Part shown: one piece after another, positions 9,330 through 18,542 of the stretch
Layout: the number at the start of each line of letters is the position of its first letter
Position numbering within the stretch: the first letter of the stretch is position 1
Notes under the pieces: model-generated
What the model saw: only the letters and a program-made list of their open reading frames with translations
The model's database searches: none
What the model was told of the DNA's origin: nothing
Program-made: the position numbers and the translations under genes
Source: Amycolatopsis orientalis DSM 43388
GTDB taxonomy: Bacteria > Actinomycetota > Actinomycetes > Mycobacteriales > Pseudonocardiaceae
Length of the DNA stretch: 64,000 nucleotides
Direction of reading: 5' to 3'
Assembly: GCF_000411975.1 (NCBI RefSeq)
Contig: NZ_ASXG01000040.1
Location: 43,859 to 107,858, forward strand

Positions 9330-10322
9330 ATGAGCGTCCGGCTGACCCAGTACGCGCACGGCGGCGGCTGCGCGTGCAAAATCCCGCCCGGCGAACTGGA
9401 ATCGATCGTCCGCGGCCTCGCCGGCGCCGCCCCGCGGAATCCGCCCGGCGAACTCCTGGTCGGCCTCGACGACGGCGACGACGCGGCGGCCGTCCGCATC
9501 GCCGGGAACGTCGCGCTGATCGCGACCACGGACTTCTTCACCCCGGTCGTCGACGACCCGTACGACTGGGGCCGGATCGCCGCCGCGAACGCGCTCTCGG
9601 ACGTGTACGCGATGGGCGGCGTCCCGGTGGTCGCGGTCAATCTCCTCGGCTGGCCGCGCGAGGTGCTGCCGTTCGAACTGGCCGCCGAGGTGCTGCGCGG
9701 CGGGCTGGACGTCTGCGCGGAGGCCGGCTGCCATCTGTCCGGCGGGCACAGCGTCGACGACCCGGAGCCCAAGTACGGCCTCGCGGTCACCGGCACCGCG
9801 GACCCGGATCGGTTGCTGCGCAACGATTCGGGCAAGCCGGGCACGCCGCTGACGCTGACCAAGCCGCTGGGGATCGGCGTGCTGAACTCGCGGCACAAAG
9901 CCACCGGCGAACGCTCCGAGGAGGCGATCTCCGCGATGACCGCGCTCAACCGCGCCGCGTCCGCCGCCGCGCTCGCCGCGGGCGCGGTGTGCGCGACCGA
10001 CGTCACCGGGTTCGGTCTGCTCGGCCACCTGCACAAACTGGCCCGGGCGAGCGGCGTCACCGCGCGCCTGGACCCGGCGGCGGTCCCGTATCTCGAAGGC
10101 GCCCGGGAGGCGTTGCGCGCCGGGTACGTCAGCGGTGGAACCCGCCGGAACCTCGACTGGGTCCGGCCGCACGCCGACCTGTCGCGGATCTCCGAGGACG
10201 AGACCTTGCTGCTGGCGGACGCGCAGACCTCCGGCGGCTTGCTCGTGGCCGGCGAGCTCCCCGGCTACCCGGTGATCGGCGAGCTGGTTCCGCGCGCCGA
10301 CCACACGATCGTCGTCGGCTGA
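9330..10322 (+). CDS. selD: Selenide, water dikinase SelD
   Basis: A 330-residue ATP-dependent enzyme that makes selenophosphate, the selenium donor for SelA. The N-terminal glycine-rich motif HGGGCACK holds the catalytic cysteine and lysine (E. coli has HGAGCGCK with Cys17 and Lys20); here an ordinary cysteine, not selenocysteine, is used. The ATP-binding aspartates appear in GLDDGDDAAAV and later in CATDVTGFGLLGHLHK. In-frame ATGs occur at 9318, 9321 and 9330; 9330 gives MSVRLTQYAHGGGC, which best matches the family, but no clear Shine-Dalgarno decides it. The gene is divergent from selC. With selA, selB and selC this completes the selenocysteine pathway in under 5 kb. Confidence 0.94.
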   Translation: MSVRLTQYAHGGGCACKIPPGELESIVRGLAGAAPRNPPGELLVGLDDGDDAAAVRIAGNVALIATTDFFTPVVDDPYDWGRIAAANALSDVYAMGGVPVVAVNLLGWPREVLPFELAAEVLRGGLDVCAEAGCHLSGGHSVDDPEPKYGLAVTGTADPDRLLRNDSGKPGTPLTLTKPLGIGVLNSRHKATGERSEEAISAMTALNRAASAAALAAGAVCATDVTGFGLLGHLHKLARASGVTARLDPAAVPYLEGAREALRAGYVSGGTRRNLDWVRPHADLSRISEDETLLLADAQTSGGLLVAGELPGYPVIGELVPRADHTIVVG

Positions 10323-10330
10323 GGTCAGGT

Positions 10331-10387
10331 GGTCCGTGAAGGGCTCCTTGCGGGAATCTGATTCGCTCAAGGAGTCCTTCACGGACC
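10331..10387. repeat. Long imperfect palindrome, probable dispersed repeat and terminator of selD
   Basis: Two 20-base arms (10331-10350 and 10368-10387) are complementary apart from one G-T position, with a 17-base loop that itself contains GAATC-T-GATTC. There is no T-run. A related, more degenerate block (GATTC-CTCAAGGAGCCCTTCAC) recurs near 63711-63733, so this is a repeat family and not just a local hairpin. It lies 8 bases after the selD stop and could terminate its transcript. Confidence 0.75.
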
Positions 10388-10468
10388 GTTGGCGCCGCGG
10401 ATCGGGCCGGGGAAGTCGCGGCGGATTGGCCGGTCTCCGAAGTGGGTAGCCCCTGCCCGAGGTGAGAC

Positions 10469-10924
10469 ATGCGCGCTCCGACCGAGATCCTGCTGTGGTG
10501 GCTTGCCCTGACCGGGTTGTGGACCCTCACGCTCTCCACCCCGGCAGCACCGGAGCTGCTCGCCGGCGCCGGCGCGGCGGCGGTGTGCGCGCTCGCCGCC
10601 CGTTCCGCGCGCCGGGCGATGAACGGTTCGTGGCACTTCACCACCAGCTGGCTGACCTGGCTGGCCCCGCTGCCCAAGGCCGCCGTCAGCGAATCCGTCG
10701 CCGCGGTGCGCACGGTTTTCCGGCGTCCCTCCGCCGGAAAGTGCGAGACCGTCACCGTCCCCGCCGCGCCGCGCGCCGAGCACGAAGCGCGGCTCGCCGT
10801 CGCGACCGTGGTCGTCGGCTGCACTCCCGGCGCGATGGTCGTCGCGAGCCCGCCGGACCGCACGGACGTCGTGGTCCACCGGTTGCTCTCCGGTTCCGCG
10901 ACCCTCGATCGGGTGACGCGATGA
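10469..10924 (+). CDS. mrpE: Mrp-type Na+/H+ antiporter subunit E
   Basis: A 151-residue membrane subunit of the Mrp/Mnh cation-proton antiporter. Two N-terminal hydrophobic segments (ILLWWLALTGLWTLTL and LLAGAGAAAVCALAARSA) are followed by a soluble tail with the conserved pattern VVGCTPGAMVV, which corresponds to the T-PGT block of MnhE proteins. The start ATG 10469 has a GAGGTGAG ribosome binding site just upstream. It is the first gene of a seven-gene operon in which every junction overlaps. Its stop overlaps the mrpF start by 4 bases (ATGA). Confidence 0.85.
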   Translation: MRAPTEILLWWLALTGLWTLTLSTPAAPELLAGAGAAAVCALAARSARRAMNGSWHFTTSWLTWLAPLPKAAVSESVAAVRTVFRRPSAGKCETVTVPAAPRAEHEARLAVATVVVGCTPGAMVVASPPDRTDVVVHRLLSGSATLDRVTR

Positions 10925-11172
10925 CGTGGCTGCTCCTCGCCGCGCTGCTCCTGATGGCCGGCGGCCTCGGCACCGCGTTGTGGCTCGCCGCCCGGGGCAC
11001 CGCCATCGAACGCCTCGCCGGGATGCAGTTCGCCGGCACCGTCACCGTCCTGACGCTTCTGCTGCTCGTCCAGGCGTACGGCCCGTCCAGCGCCGTCATT
11101 CTCCCCTTGACGCTGACCGTCCTCGCCTTCGCCGGAACGCTCGTCTTCGCGCGCCTTCTGGGGACCCGATGA
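10921..11172 (+). CDS. mrpF: Mrp-type antiporter subunit F
   Basis: An 83-residue protein with three predicted membrane helices (residues about 2-24, 34-52 and 57-78), typical in size and layout of MrpF/MnhF. The segment RGTAIERLAGMQFAGTVTVL matches the conserved loop between helices 1 and 2 of the family. The ATG at 10921 overlaps the mrpE stop, and its TGA overlaps the mrpG start. Confidence 0.85.
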   Translation: MTWLLLAALLLMAGGLGTALWLAARGTAIERLAGMQFAGTVTVLTLLLLVQAYGPSSAVILPLTLTVLAFAGTLVFARLLGTR

Positions 11173-11468
11173 CGATCGCCGCGCAGATTCTCGTGTTCGC
11201 CGGGGTGTTCGTCGTCCTCGCCTCGGCGATCGGTTTGCTCCGCGCCGAAGACCTGCTCACGCGCCTGCACCTGCTCACCCCGGCGACCACGCTCGGCGCG
11301 CCGCTCATCGGTGTCGGCCTCGTCCTGGTCAACGGCGTCCAGCTCGGTTCGGGCGCGATCCTCGCGACGGTCGTCCTGCTGGCGGTCACCAGCCCGATCC
11401 TGCAATCGGCCACCGCCCGGCTCGAAGCTCGCCACCGCGGCGAGACCGACGAGGACCTCCCCTCGTGA
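11169..11468 (+). CDS. mrpG: Mrp-type antiporter subunit G
   Basis: A 99-residue protein with three hydrophobic segments and the MnhG signature GLLRAEDLLTRLHLLTPATTLG at residues about 21-42. The C-terminus is charged and cytoplasmic. ATG 11169 overlaps the mrpF TGA; the stop overlaps the next gene (GTGA at 11465-11468). It is a minor subunit needed for complex assembly in characterised Mrp systems. Confidence 0.87.
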   Translation: MTIAAQILVFAGVFVVLASAIGLLRAEDLLTRLHLLTPATTLGAPLIGVGLVLVNGVQLGSGAILATVVLLAVTSPILQSATARLEARHRGETDEDLPS

Positions 11469-11701
11469 GCGCCGCCGTGCTGCTGGTGGCCCTCGCGCTG
11501 GTCGCGGTGGCCGGGTACGCCGTGGTCGCGACGCACGACCCGCGCCGGCAAGCGATCACGCTCACGGTGTTTTCCCTGTGCCTGACGGTGCTTTTCGTCG
11601 TTTTCCAAGCCCCGGACGTCGCGCTGTCCGAACTCGCCGTCGGCGCGGCCGTCGTCCCGCTCCTCGTCCTGCTGACGCTCCGGAAGACGGGCAAGCGATG
11701 A
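11465..11701 (+). CDS. DUF4040 / MbhD-like small membrane subunit of the Mrp complex
   Basis: A 78-residue protein with two to three helices and the motif FQAPDVALSELAVGAAVVPLLVLLTL, which in bacterial MrpA lies at the C-terminal end and in archaeal hydrogenases is the separate MbhD subunit. Here it is a separate gene, and no large MrpA N-terminal domain is present in the window. It starts with GTG at 11465 inside the mrpG stop and overlaps mrpB (ATGA at 11698-11701). Confidence 0.8.
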   Translation: MSAAVLLVALALVAVAGYAVVATHDPRRQAITLTVFSLCLTVLFVVFQAPDVALSELAVGAAVVPLLVLLTLRKTGKR

Positions 11702-12414
11702 GGACCCGCGACGTCGTCGGCGCCGCCGGGCTGGCCGGGGTCGCCGCGCTGTTCGCCGCCGCGTTCGCCCGCATGCCCGTGGCCGGCGCCGCCGGCCACG
11801 TCTACCGGGACCTGGTGCTGCCGATGGGGTTCCGGGAGGTCACCCCGAACCTGGTGTCGTCGGTCAACTTCGACCTCCGCGCGCTCGACACCCTCGGCGA
11901 GGAGACGATCGTCGCCGCCGCGGTCGTCGGCACGCTCGCCCTGCTGCAGCCGCCCGAGAAAGAGCCGGACACGGACGGGACCGGCTACGTCCTGCCCGCG
12001 GTGAAACTCGCCGGCTTCCTGCTGCTGCCGGTCTCGGTGCTGCTGGGCATCGACATCGTCGTGCACGGGCACCTGACGCCCGGCGGCGGTTTCCAGGGCG
12101 GCGTCGTCCTCGCCACCGGCTGGCACCTGCTCTACCTCTCCGGCAGCTACCGCGCGCTCGCCCGGCTGCGGCCGATCGACTGGTGCGAATACGCCGAGGC
12201 GACCGCCACCGGCCTGTACGTCGTGACCGGCCTGCTCGGCCTGGCCGTCGGCGGCTCGTTCCTCGCGAACGTGCTGCCGCTGGGCGAATTCGGTTCGCTG
12301 CTTTCCTCCGGGACCGTCCCGGTGCTGAGCGTGCTGATCGGCATCGAGGTCGCCGCCGGGTTCGTCGTCCTGCTGTCGCGGTTCTTCGTGCACGGGCTCG
12401 AGGAGGACAAGTGA
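11698..12414 (+). CDS. mrpB: Mrp-type antiporter subunit B, with MbhE-like N-terminal part
   Basis: A 238-residue membrane protein. Residues about 1-85 contain a helix and the [27 protein letters not shown] block, which corresponds to the MbhE-like C-terminal end of long MrpA proteins. The rest is Mnh[37 protein letters not shown] with the conserved GGGFQGG loop. So the pieces normally at the MrpA C-terminus are split between this gene and the preceding DUF4040 gene. ATG 11698 was chosen because it overlaps the preceding stop. Confidence 0.83.
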   Translation: MRTRDVVGAAGLAGVAALFAAAFARMPVAGAAGHVYRDLVLPMGFREVTPNLVSSVNFDLRALDTLGEETIVAAAVVGTLALLQPPEKEPDTDGTGYVLPAVKLAGFLLLPVSVLLGIDIVVHGHLTPGGGFQGGVVLATGWHLLYLSGSYRALARLRPIDWCEYAEATATGLYVVTGLLGLAVGGSFLANVLPLGEFGSLLSSGTVPVLSVLIGIEVAAGFVVLLSRFFVHGLEEDK

Positions 12415-12764
12415 CGGGCGTGGTGTCGGCGGCTTGCTACGGCGTGGCGGCCTGGCTGTTGCTGCTCGGCTGCGCCGGGATCATGCGGAGCCGGCACCTC
12501 GTGCACACGGTGGTGTCGCTGTCGGTCGCGCAGTCCGGCACGTACGTGCTGCTGCTGGCGATCGGCTACCAGGACCAGGCCACCGCGCCGATCGTGTCGC
12601 AAGGGCAGGCACAGCCGGTGGTCGATCCGATGGTGCAGGCCATGACGCTCACCGACATCGTCGTCTCGGCGACCATCACCGCGCTCCTGCTCGCCCTCAC
12701 CCTGCAGATCTCCCGCCGCCACGGCACGGTCGATCCCGACGAACTGCGTGCGCTGCGCGGCTGA
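12411..12764 (+). CDS. mrpC: Mrp-type antiporter subunit C (NuoK-like)
   Basis: A 117-residue membrane protein homologous to MnhC and to complex I subunit NuoK, with three helices and the family motif [19 protein letters not shown] followed by [25 protein letters not shown]. The GTG start at 12411 overlaps the mrpB stop by 4 bases. Two bases separate its stop from the mrpD start. Confidence 0.87.
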   Translation: MTGVVSAACYGVAAWLLLLGCAGIMRSRHLVHTVVSLSVAQSGTYVLLLAIGYQDQATAPIVSQGQAQPVVDPMVQAMTLTDIVVSATITALLLALTLQISRRHGTVDPDELRALRG

Positions 12765-12766
12765 CC

Positions 12767-14548
12767 ATGACGACCCTGCCCGCACTCGCCATCGCCGTCC
12801 CGCTGCTGGCTGCCTGCCTGCTGCTCGGTCTCGGCGGCAAACTCCCCCGCGTCGCGGTCGACGTGACGGCCACGGTGACCGCCGCGGCGGTGTGCGCGCT
12901 GTGCGTGGTTCTCGTGACCGCGGCGGACCACGAGCGAGTGGTCAGCTGGCTCGGGCGGCAGGGTCCGGAAGGCACGCGCTCGGTCGGCATCGTGCTCGTC
13001 GCGGACGGCATGAACACGACGTTCGCCGCGCTGGCCGCGTTCTTGACCGTCTGCGCGCTCCTCTACAGCTGGCACTACTTCGAAGCCGTCGAAGCCCGCT
13101 ACCACGCGATGATGCTGCTCTTCCTGACCGGCATGATCGGGTTCCTCTTCACTGGCGACCTGTTCACCCTCTTCGTGTTCTTCGAGCTGATGAGCGGAGT
13201 CGCCTACGCGCTGACCGGGTACCGGATCGAAGAGGCGGACTCGGTGCAGGGCGCGCTGAACTTCGGCGTGGTCAATTCCCTCGGCGCGTATTTCACGCTG
13301 ATGGGCATCGGCCTGCTGTATGCCCGCGGCGGCCAGCTCGGCCTCGCGCAGCTGGGCGTCGCGCTCGACGGCCGTCCGGCGGACGCGCTCGTCATCGCCG
13401 CATTCGTCCTCGTCTGCACCGGCTTGCTGGTCAAAGCCGCGACCGTGCCGTTCCACTTCTGGCTCGCCGACGCGCACGCCGTCGCTCCGACCCCGGTGTG
13501 CGTGCTGTTCTCCGGGATCATGGTCGAACTCGGCCTTTACGGCGTGCTCCGCGTCCGCACTACGGTGTTCGGCACCGTGCTCGACGACGCCACCGTCAGC
13601 CGGATCTTCCTCACCGCCGGAATCGCCAGCGCGGTGCTCGGCGCCGTGCTTTGCTTCACCCAGCGGCATCTCAAACGGTTGCTGGCCTATTCGACCATCG
13701 CCCACATTGGACTGTTCCTGTGCGGACTAGCCGCCACCGGCGGGGAAGCCACGGCCGCGTTCGTGCTCGCGGTGCTCGGGCACGCCGGAGCGAAGGGCGC
13801 GCTGTTCCTGCTGACCGGTGTGCTGAAGGACCGCTACGGCAGCGTCGACGAGGACGATCTCTTCGGCCGCGCAACGCATTCCCGGACGGAAGCGGTGCTG
13901 TTCCTGGTCGCCGCGGCCGCGCTCGCCGGACTGCCGCCGTTCGGCCTGGCGCTGGGCAAAGACGCCGCCGAACACGCGGGCCCGGAGTGGCTGCCAGTCG
14001 TCTTCGCGGTGACTTCCGCACTGACCGCCGCGGCGGTGCTGCGCGCCGGGCTGCGGGTCTACTTCGGACTCGGCAGGCCGCCCGCCGAGGATTCCCCGGA
14101 CACGACGACCGGTTCCGGCGAGGAACCCGAGACCGACCGGCCGATCGAGCGCACCCCGATCCCGATGTTGGCCGCGGTCGTCGTCCTGCTCGGGTTCGCG
14201 CTGGCCGCCGGGATCGTGCCGGGGCTGCGCGACGTCGCCGCGGCCGCCGGGGCACAAGCGGTGGACCGCGCGGGCTACCTCCACGACGTCCTGCCGGCGC
14301 TGCCGCCTGCGCTCGCCGCGGCGGCGCCCGAACTGTCGTGGACCGGGCCGGGGTTGCTGTCCGCAGGGGTGACCGCCCTGCTCACCCTCGGCGCGGCGGC
14401 GCTCGCGCTGTGGTCGCGGCACCGCACGCCGAAACCGCTGCACGAAGCCCTCACGGTGCTGCACCGCGCGCATTCCGGCCAGGTCGGCGACTACGTGGCG
14501 TGGCTGCTCGCGGGCGTCGCCGTCCTCGCCGGGCTGGTCTGGCTCTGA
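12767..14548 (+). CDS. mrpD: Mrp-type antiporter subunit D (proton-translocating, NuoM/N-like)
   Basis: A 593-residue polytopic membrane protein of the proton-conducting antiporter family shared with complex I NuoL/M/N. The signature [15 protein letters not shown] has the key glutamate of helix 5, and [23 protein letters not shown] has the key lysine of helix 7. A second conserved lysine is in [18 protein letters not shown]. It is longer than usual MrpD (about 500), with a charged loop at residues about 440-465. It is the only ion-pump subunit of the cluster, since MrpA is missing. It ends the operon. Confidence 0.87.
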   Translation: MTTLPALAIAVPLLAACLLLGLGGKLPRVAVDVTATVTAAAVCALCVVLVTAADHERVVSWLGRQGPEGTRSVGIVLVADGMNTTFAALAAFLTVCALLYSWHYFEAVEARYHAMMLLFLTGMIGFLFTGDLFTLFVFFELMSGVAYALTGYRIEEADSVQGALNFGVVNSLGAYFTLMGIGLLYARGGQLGLAQLGVALDGRPADALVIAAFVLVCTGLLVKAATVPFHFWLADAHAVAPTPVCVLFSGIMVELGLYGVLRVRTTVFGTVLDDATVSRIFLTAGIASAVLGAVLCFTQRHLKRLLAYSTIAHIGLFLCGLAATGGEATAAFVLAVLGHAGAKGALFLLTGVLKDRYGSVDEDDLFGRATHSRTEAVLFLVAAAALAGLPPFGLALGKDAAEHAGPEWLPVVFAVTSALTAAAVLRAGLRVYFGLGRPPAEDSPDTTTGSGEEPETDRPIERTPIPMLAAVVVLLGFALAAGIVPGLRDVAAAAGAQAVDRAGYLHDVLPALPPALAAAAPELSWTGPGLLSAGVTALLTLGAAALALWSRHRTPKPLHEALTVLHRAHSGQVGDYVAWLLAGVAVLAGLVWL

Positions 14549-14622
14549 CCTGGCCGGGTTTACCCGCGCGACGGCCGGGCTACCCGCAGAGCGGCCCGTG
14601 ACGCCGACCGTGAGGAGTCGCC

Positions 14623-15060
14623 GTGCCCGCCCGCACCGCCGACGGCCCGAAACTGCTGCCCGAAACCGAAGAGCTGGCCACCGGGAAGAACTTCGCCGCG
14701 GTCACCACGGTGCTGCCGAGCGGCCGGCTCCAGACGCAGACGATCTGGGTGCACGTCGAGCACGGCCGCCTCGTGCTCAACACCGAGACCCACCGCGCGA
14801 AGTACCGCAACGCCGAGCGAGACGACCGGATCACCGTCCTGATCCGCGACGAGCAGGACCCGTACCGCTACGCGGAGGTCCGCGGCCGCGTGACCGGCAT
14901 CGAAACGGGCGAACGCGCCCGGCTGCAGGTCGACGAGCTCGCCCGCAAATACACCGGCGGCAAGTATCCGCCGGAAGCGATCAAGTCCGAGCGCGTGATC
15001 CTGCGGATCACCCCGGAGCGGCAGACGTACATCGACCAGAAGAAGGGCGTCGCCGACTGA
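14623..15060 (+). CDS. PPOX-class (pyridoxamine oxidase-like) F420/FMN-binding protein
   Basis: A 145-residue split-barrel flavin/deazaflavin protein. The core FAAVTTVLPSGRLQTQTIWV, then HRAKYRNAERDDRITVLI and YAEVRGRVTGIE, is the pattern of actinobacterial PPOX-class F420-dependent proteins. It starts at GTG 14623 with GAGGAG upstream. Its stop overlaps the phosphoketolase ATG by one base (TGATG), so it heads an operon with phosphoketolase and acetate kinase. Its substrate cannot be read from sequence. Confidence 0.8.
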   Translation: MPARTADGPKLLPETEELATGKNFAAVTTVLPSGRLQTQTIWVHVEHGRLVLNTETHRAKYRNAERDDRITVLIRDEQDPYRYAEVRGRVTGIETGERARLQVDELARKYTGGKYPPEAIKSERVILRITPERQTYIDQKKGVAD

Positions 15061-17312
15061 TGCGCGACACTCTCCGCCGCTATCGCCGGGCCTGCGACTT
15101 CCTGGCCGCGGCGATGATCTACCTCAAGGACAACGTCCTGCTCGCCGAGCCGCTGCGGCCCGAACACCTCAAGCCGCGCCCGCTCGGCCACTGGGGCACC
15201 TGCCCCGGGCTCACCCTGGTCTACTCCGCGTTGAACCGCCTGGTCGCCGAAACCCGGCAGCGCACCCTGCTCGTCACCGGCCCCGGCCACGGCGCCCCGG
15301 CGATCCACGCGAACCTCTGGCTCGAAGGCACGCACGCCGAGTTCGATCCGCGGCTGTCCCTCGACGGTTCCGGCCTCGCCGAACTCGTCCGCCGGTTCTC
15401 CTGGCCCGGCGGCTTTCCCAGCCACCTCTCCCCCGAGGTCCCCGGCGTCATCCACGAAGGCGGCGAACTGGGCTACGCCCTCGCCACCGCGTTCGGCGCC
15501 GCCTTCGACGACCCGGACCTGCTGGTCGCGTGCGTCATCGGCGACGGCGAGGCCGAAACCGGCCCGACCGCGGCGGCGTGGCACAGCCCGAAGTTCACCG
15601 CTCCGGGCGACGGCCGGGTGCTGCCGATCCTGCACCTCAACGGGTACAAAATCGCTTCGCCGACCGTGTACGAAGCGATGTCGGACGACGAACTCGTCGC
15701 CTACTTCACCGGTTGCGGCTGGACCCCGCTGCTCGTCGACGTCCGCGACACCGACGATCCGGACACGCCGCTGGCCGAGGCGCTCGCCCGGGCGCACCGC
15801 CAGGACTCCGGCCCGCCGCCGATGCTCGTCCTGCGCAACACCAAGGGCTTGGGCCTGCCCGCGACGTCGCCGGACGGCGTTCCGCTGGAAGGCACCTTCC
15901 ACGCCCACCAGGTCCCGCTCGAACCGGACCACCTCGACGCGCTGGAACAGTGGCTGCGGTCCTACCGGCCGGAAGAGCTCTTCGACGCCGACGGGGTTCC
16001 CGCGCCGGATCTGCTCGCCGTGCCGCCGGACCCGGAGCTGCGGCTCGGCCGCGTCCCGCAGGCCAACGGCGGCCGGCTTCGCCGCGACCTGCCGCTGCCC
16101 GACGTCAGCGAATTCGCGGCCGCCGGCGCGGAGGAAAGCCCGACGGAAACGCTCGGCGGCTGGCTCGCCGAACTGGTGCGCCGCGCCCCGGACACCTTCC
16201 GCGTCGTGTGCCCGGACGAACTGCAGTCCAACAAACTCGGCGCCCTGCTCGAAGTCACCGACCGGCAGTTCGACCGCGCCGTGCCGGGCCACACCGAGCA
16301 TCTCGGCCGCCGCGGCCGGGTGCTGGAAGTGCTGTCGGAGCACCTCTGCCAAGGCTGGCTGCAGGGCTACCTGCTCACCGGACGGCACGGGCTCTTCCCC
16401 TGCTACGAGGCCTTCGTGTCCATTGTGGACAGCATGGTGAACCAGTACGCCAAGTTCCTGAAGATGTCCGGAGAGGTCGGCTGGCGGGCCCCGGTGGCGA
16501 GCCTGAACTACCTGCTCACCAGCGACGGCTGGCGGCAGGAACACAACGGCTACAGCCACCAGGGCCCGGGGTTCATCAACCAGATGCTCACGAAAAAGGC
16601 GCACACCACGCGGATCTTCTTCCCGCCGGACGCCGCCACGCTGCTGGAAACCATGCACCGGTGCCTGTCCTCGACCGATTTGATCAACGTGGTGGTCGCC
16701 GGAAAGCAGCGCAGCCCGGTGTGGCTGTCTCCGGCCGAGGCCCGCGCGCACTGCCGCGCCGGGACCGCCGTCTGGCCCTGGGCAAGCCACGAGGGTTCCC
16801 CGGACGTGGTGCTGGCGTGCGCCGGGACCACGCCGACCGTCGAAACCCTCGCCGCCGTGCAACTGCTGGCCGAGGCGGCGCCGGAACTGCGGGTGCGAGT
16901 GGTGAACGTCGTCGACCTCCTCTCGCTCTGCCCGCCCGGCCGGCACCCGAACGGCCTCTCCGACGAGGCGTTCGCCGAGTGCTTCGGCCAGGACGTCCCG
17001 GTGGTCTTCGCCTTCCACGGCTACCCGTCCGCCGTGCACGAGGTACTGCACGGACGGCCGGCCACGCACCGCTTCCACGTGCACGGCTACCTCGAAGAAG
17101 GCACCACGACCACTCCGTTCGACCTGCTGGCCAGCAACCGGATGACCCGCCACGACCTGGCCGCCGACGCCGTCCGCCGAGCCCGCGGCTGGTCCTCCCT
17201 CGGCGGCGACCTGGCCCGCGACTTCCAGCGGCAGCGGGACGAACTCCTCGCCGCCGCCTACCGCGACGGCCAAGACCCCGCGGAGATCACCGGCTGGCGG
17301 TGGCAGCGATGA
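15060..17312 (+). CDS. xfp: Xylulose-5-phosphate/fructose-6-phosphate phosphoketolase
   Basis: A 750-residue ThDP enzyme cleaving xylulose 5-phosphate (and often fructose 6-phosphate) with phosphate to give acetyl phosphate and an aldose phosphate. The phosphoketolase blocks GPGHGAPAIHANLWLEG, ThDP-binding GDGEAETGP, HLNGYKIASPT and the C-terminal ACAGTTPTVETLAAVQLL are all readable. It is slightly shorter than the usual 790-830 residues. The ATG overlaps the preceding stop, and its own TGA overlaps the acetate kinase ATG (17309-17312), so acetyl phosphate formation is coupled directly to ATP formation. Confidence 0.92.
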   Translation: MRDTLRRYRRACDFLAAAMIYLKDNVLLAEPLRPEHLKPRPLGHWGTCPGLTLVYSALNRLVAETRQRTLLVTGPGHGAPAIHANLWLEGTHAEFDPRLSLDGSGLAELVRRFSWPGGFPSHLSPEVPGVIHEGGELGYALATAFGAAFDDPDLLVACVIGDGEAETGPTAAAWHSPKFTAPGDGRVLPILHLNGYKIASPTVYEAMSDDELVAYFTGCGWTPLLVDVRDTDDPDTPLAEALARAHRQDSGPPPMLVLRNTKGLGLPATSPDGVPLEGTFHAHQVPLEPDHLDALEQWLRSYRPEELFDADGVPAPDLLAVPPDPELRLGRVPQANGGRLRRDLPLPDVSEFAAAGAEESPTETLGGWLAELVRRAPDTFRVVCPDELQSNKLGALLEVTDRQFDRAVPGHTEHLGRRGRVLEVLSEHLCQGWLQGYLLTGRHGLFPCYEAFVSIVDSMVNQYAKFLKMSGEVGWRAPVASLNYLLTSDGWRQEHNGYSHQGPGFINQMLTKKAHTTRIFFPPDAATLLETMHRCLSSTDLINVVVAGKQRSPVWLSPAEARAHCRAGTAVWPWASHEGSPDVVLACAGTTPTVETLAAVQLLAEAAPELRVRVVNVVDLLSLCPPGRHPNGLSDEAFAECFGQDVPVVFAFHGYPSAVHEVLHGRPATHRFHVHGYLEEGTTTTPFDLLASNRMTRHDLAADAVRRARGWSSLGGDLARDFQRQRDELLAAAYRDGQDPAEITGWRWQR

Positions 17313-18364
17313 ACGTCCTGACCGTCAATCCCGGCTCCGGCAGTCTTCGCTTGCACCTCGTGCGCACCGAAGACGAGGAGGTCCTGGGCTCGGCCTCGAC
17401 GGACGACGTTGCGTCCTTTGTAGACCGACAGCCCGCGATTTCCGTGGTAGCACACCGTTTGGTGCACGGCGGCCCGGACCTCGTCCACCCCGCGAAGGCG
17501 AGCGCGAGTGTCCGCGCGAAGATCGCCGAGGCTCGCTCCCTCGCGCCGGAGCATGTGCCGAAAACCGAGGCCCTGCTGGACGAGCTGACCGAACTCCTCC
17601 CGGACGCGACGCACGTCGTCTGTCCCGACACGGCGTTCCACCAGACGCTTCCGTCGATCGCCCAGGCTTATCCGCTGCCCGCCCGCTGGCGCGCGCGATG
17701 GGAGCTGCGCCGGTACGGCTTCCACGGCTGGTCCTTCCGATGGGCGGCCCGGCGCGCCGCCGAACTCCTGAACCGGCCGTCGGGCGAGCTGAACTTGCTC
17801 ATCGCGCACCTGTCCGGCGGCTGCTCGGTCTGCGCGGTGTCGCACGGACGCAGCGTCGACACGTCGATGGGCTTCACGCCGTTGGAAGGCGCGATGATGA
17901 CCAAACGGTCCGGAAGCGTCGATCCCGGAATGCTGCTGTGGCTGCTGCGCGAAGGAAAGCTGACCGTCGGCGAACTGGAAGACGGCCTCTACCACTACTC
18001 CGGGCTGCTGGGGTTGTCCGGCATTTCCGACGACACCCGGGATCTGGTCCGCGACGGGTCCGTCGACGCCCGGTTCGCGCTCGCGGTCTTCGAACACCGC
18101 GTCCGCCGGGAACTGGCCGCGGCGGCCACGAGCCTGGACCGGATCGACGCCCTGGTCTTCACCGGAGACATCGGCTGGGACCAGCCCGAAACCGCCGAAG
18201 CGATCGCCGGCGGCCTCGGGGTGCTGGGCATCGCCGGCGGTCTGTCGCGGACCCGCGACCACGACGCGGTGATCAGCCCGCCCGGGGCGAAGGTGCCGGT
18301 GCTGACCCTGCGCTCCCGGGAAGAACTGGAACTCGCCCGAGCCGCGGCCGAGGCTGCCTGCTGA
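17309..18364 (+). CDS. ackA: Acetate kinase, divergent
   Basis: A 351-residue kinase that would convert acetyl phosphate and ADP to acetate and ATP, completing a phosphoketolase bypass with the gene before it. The N-terminal VNPGSGSLRL, the HRLVHGGPD histidine, the CPDTAFHQTLP aspartate, RRYGFHG, the arginine in KRSGS and VDTSMGFTPLEG match the family. It is about 50 residues shorter than typical. Two usually invariant spots differ: the HLGNG loop reads HLSGG (loss of the asparagine numbered 211 in the Methanosarcina enzyme) and GTSH reads GWSF. It may therefore be slow or have altered substrate use; that is inference. Confidence 0.85.
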   Translation: MNVLTVNPGSGSLRLHLVRTEDEEVLGSASTDDVASFVDRQPAISVVAHRLVHGGPDLVHPAKASASVRAKIAEARSLAPEHVPKTEALLDELTELLPDATHVVCPDTAFHQTLPSIAQAYPLPARWRARWELRRYGFHGWSFRWAARRAAELLNRPSGELNLLIAHLSGGCSVCAVSHGRSVDTSMGFTPLEGAMMTKRSGSVDPGMLLWLLREGKLTVGELEDGLYHYSGLLGLSGISDDTRDLVRDGSVDARFALAVFEHRVRRELAAAATSLDRIDALVFTGDIGWDQPETAEAIAGGLGVLGIAGGLSRTRDHDAVISPPGAKVPVLTLRSREELELARAAAEAAC

Positions 18365-18366
18365 GC

Positions 18367-18542
18367 TCAGGAATGCGGGTCGAGGTCGTCGCCGAGACAG
18401 TCCGCTGACTTCACGAATGCGAATCGAGGTCGCCGCCGAGACGCCCCGCCGACCGCACCCATGCGGGTCGAGGTCGTCGCCGGAGCGATGCGCCGACCTC
18501 ACACGTGCGGATCAAGCCCGCCGCCGAGACGACCCGCCGACC
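18367..18542 (-). repeat. Four 44-bp degenerate tandem copies of the DUF2795 gene 3' tail
   Basis: Units lie at 18367-18410, 18411-18454, 18455-18498 and 18499-18542, each exactly 44 bases. Read on the minus strand, each resembles the end of the gene at 18543-18734 (codons for GDDLDPH followed by a TGA-like triplet), and the array begins immediately after that stop. Because 44 is not a multiple of three, the copies are not in one reading frame. The array ends 2 bases after the acetate kinase stop. Confidence 0.9.
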
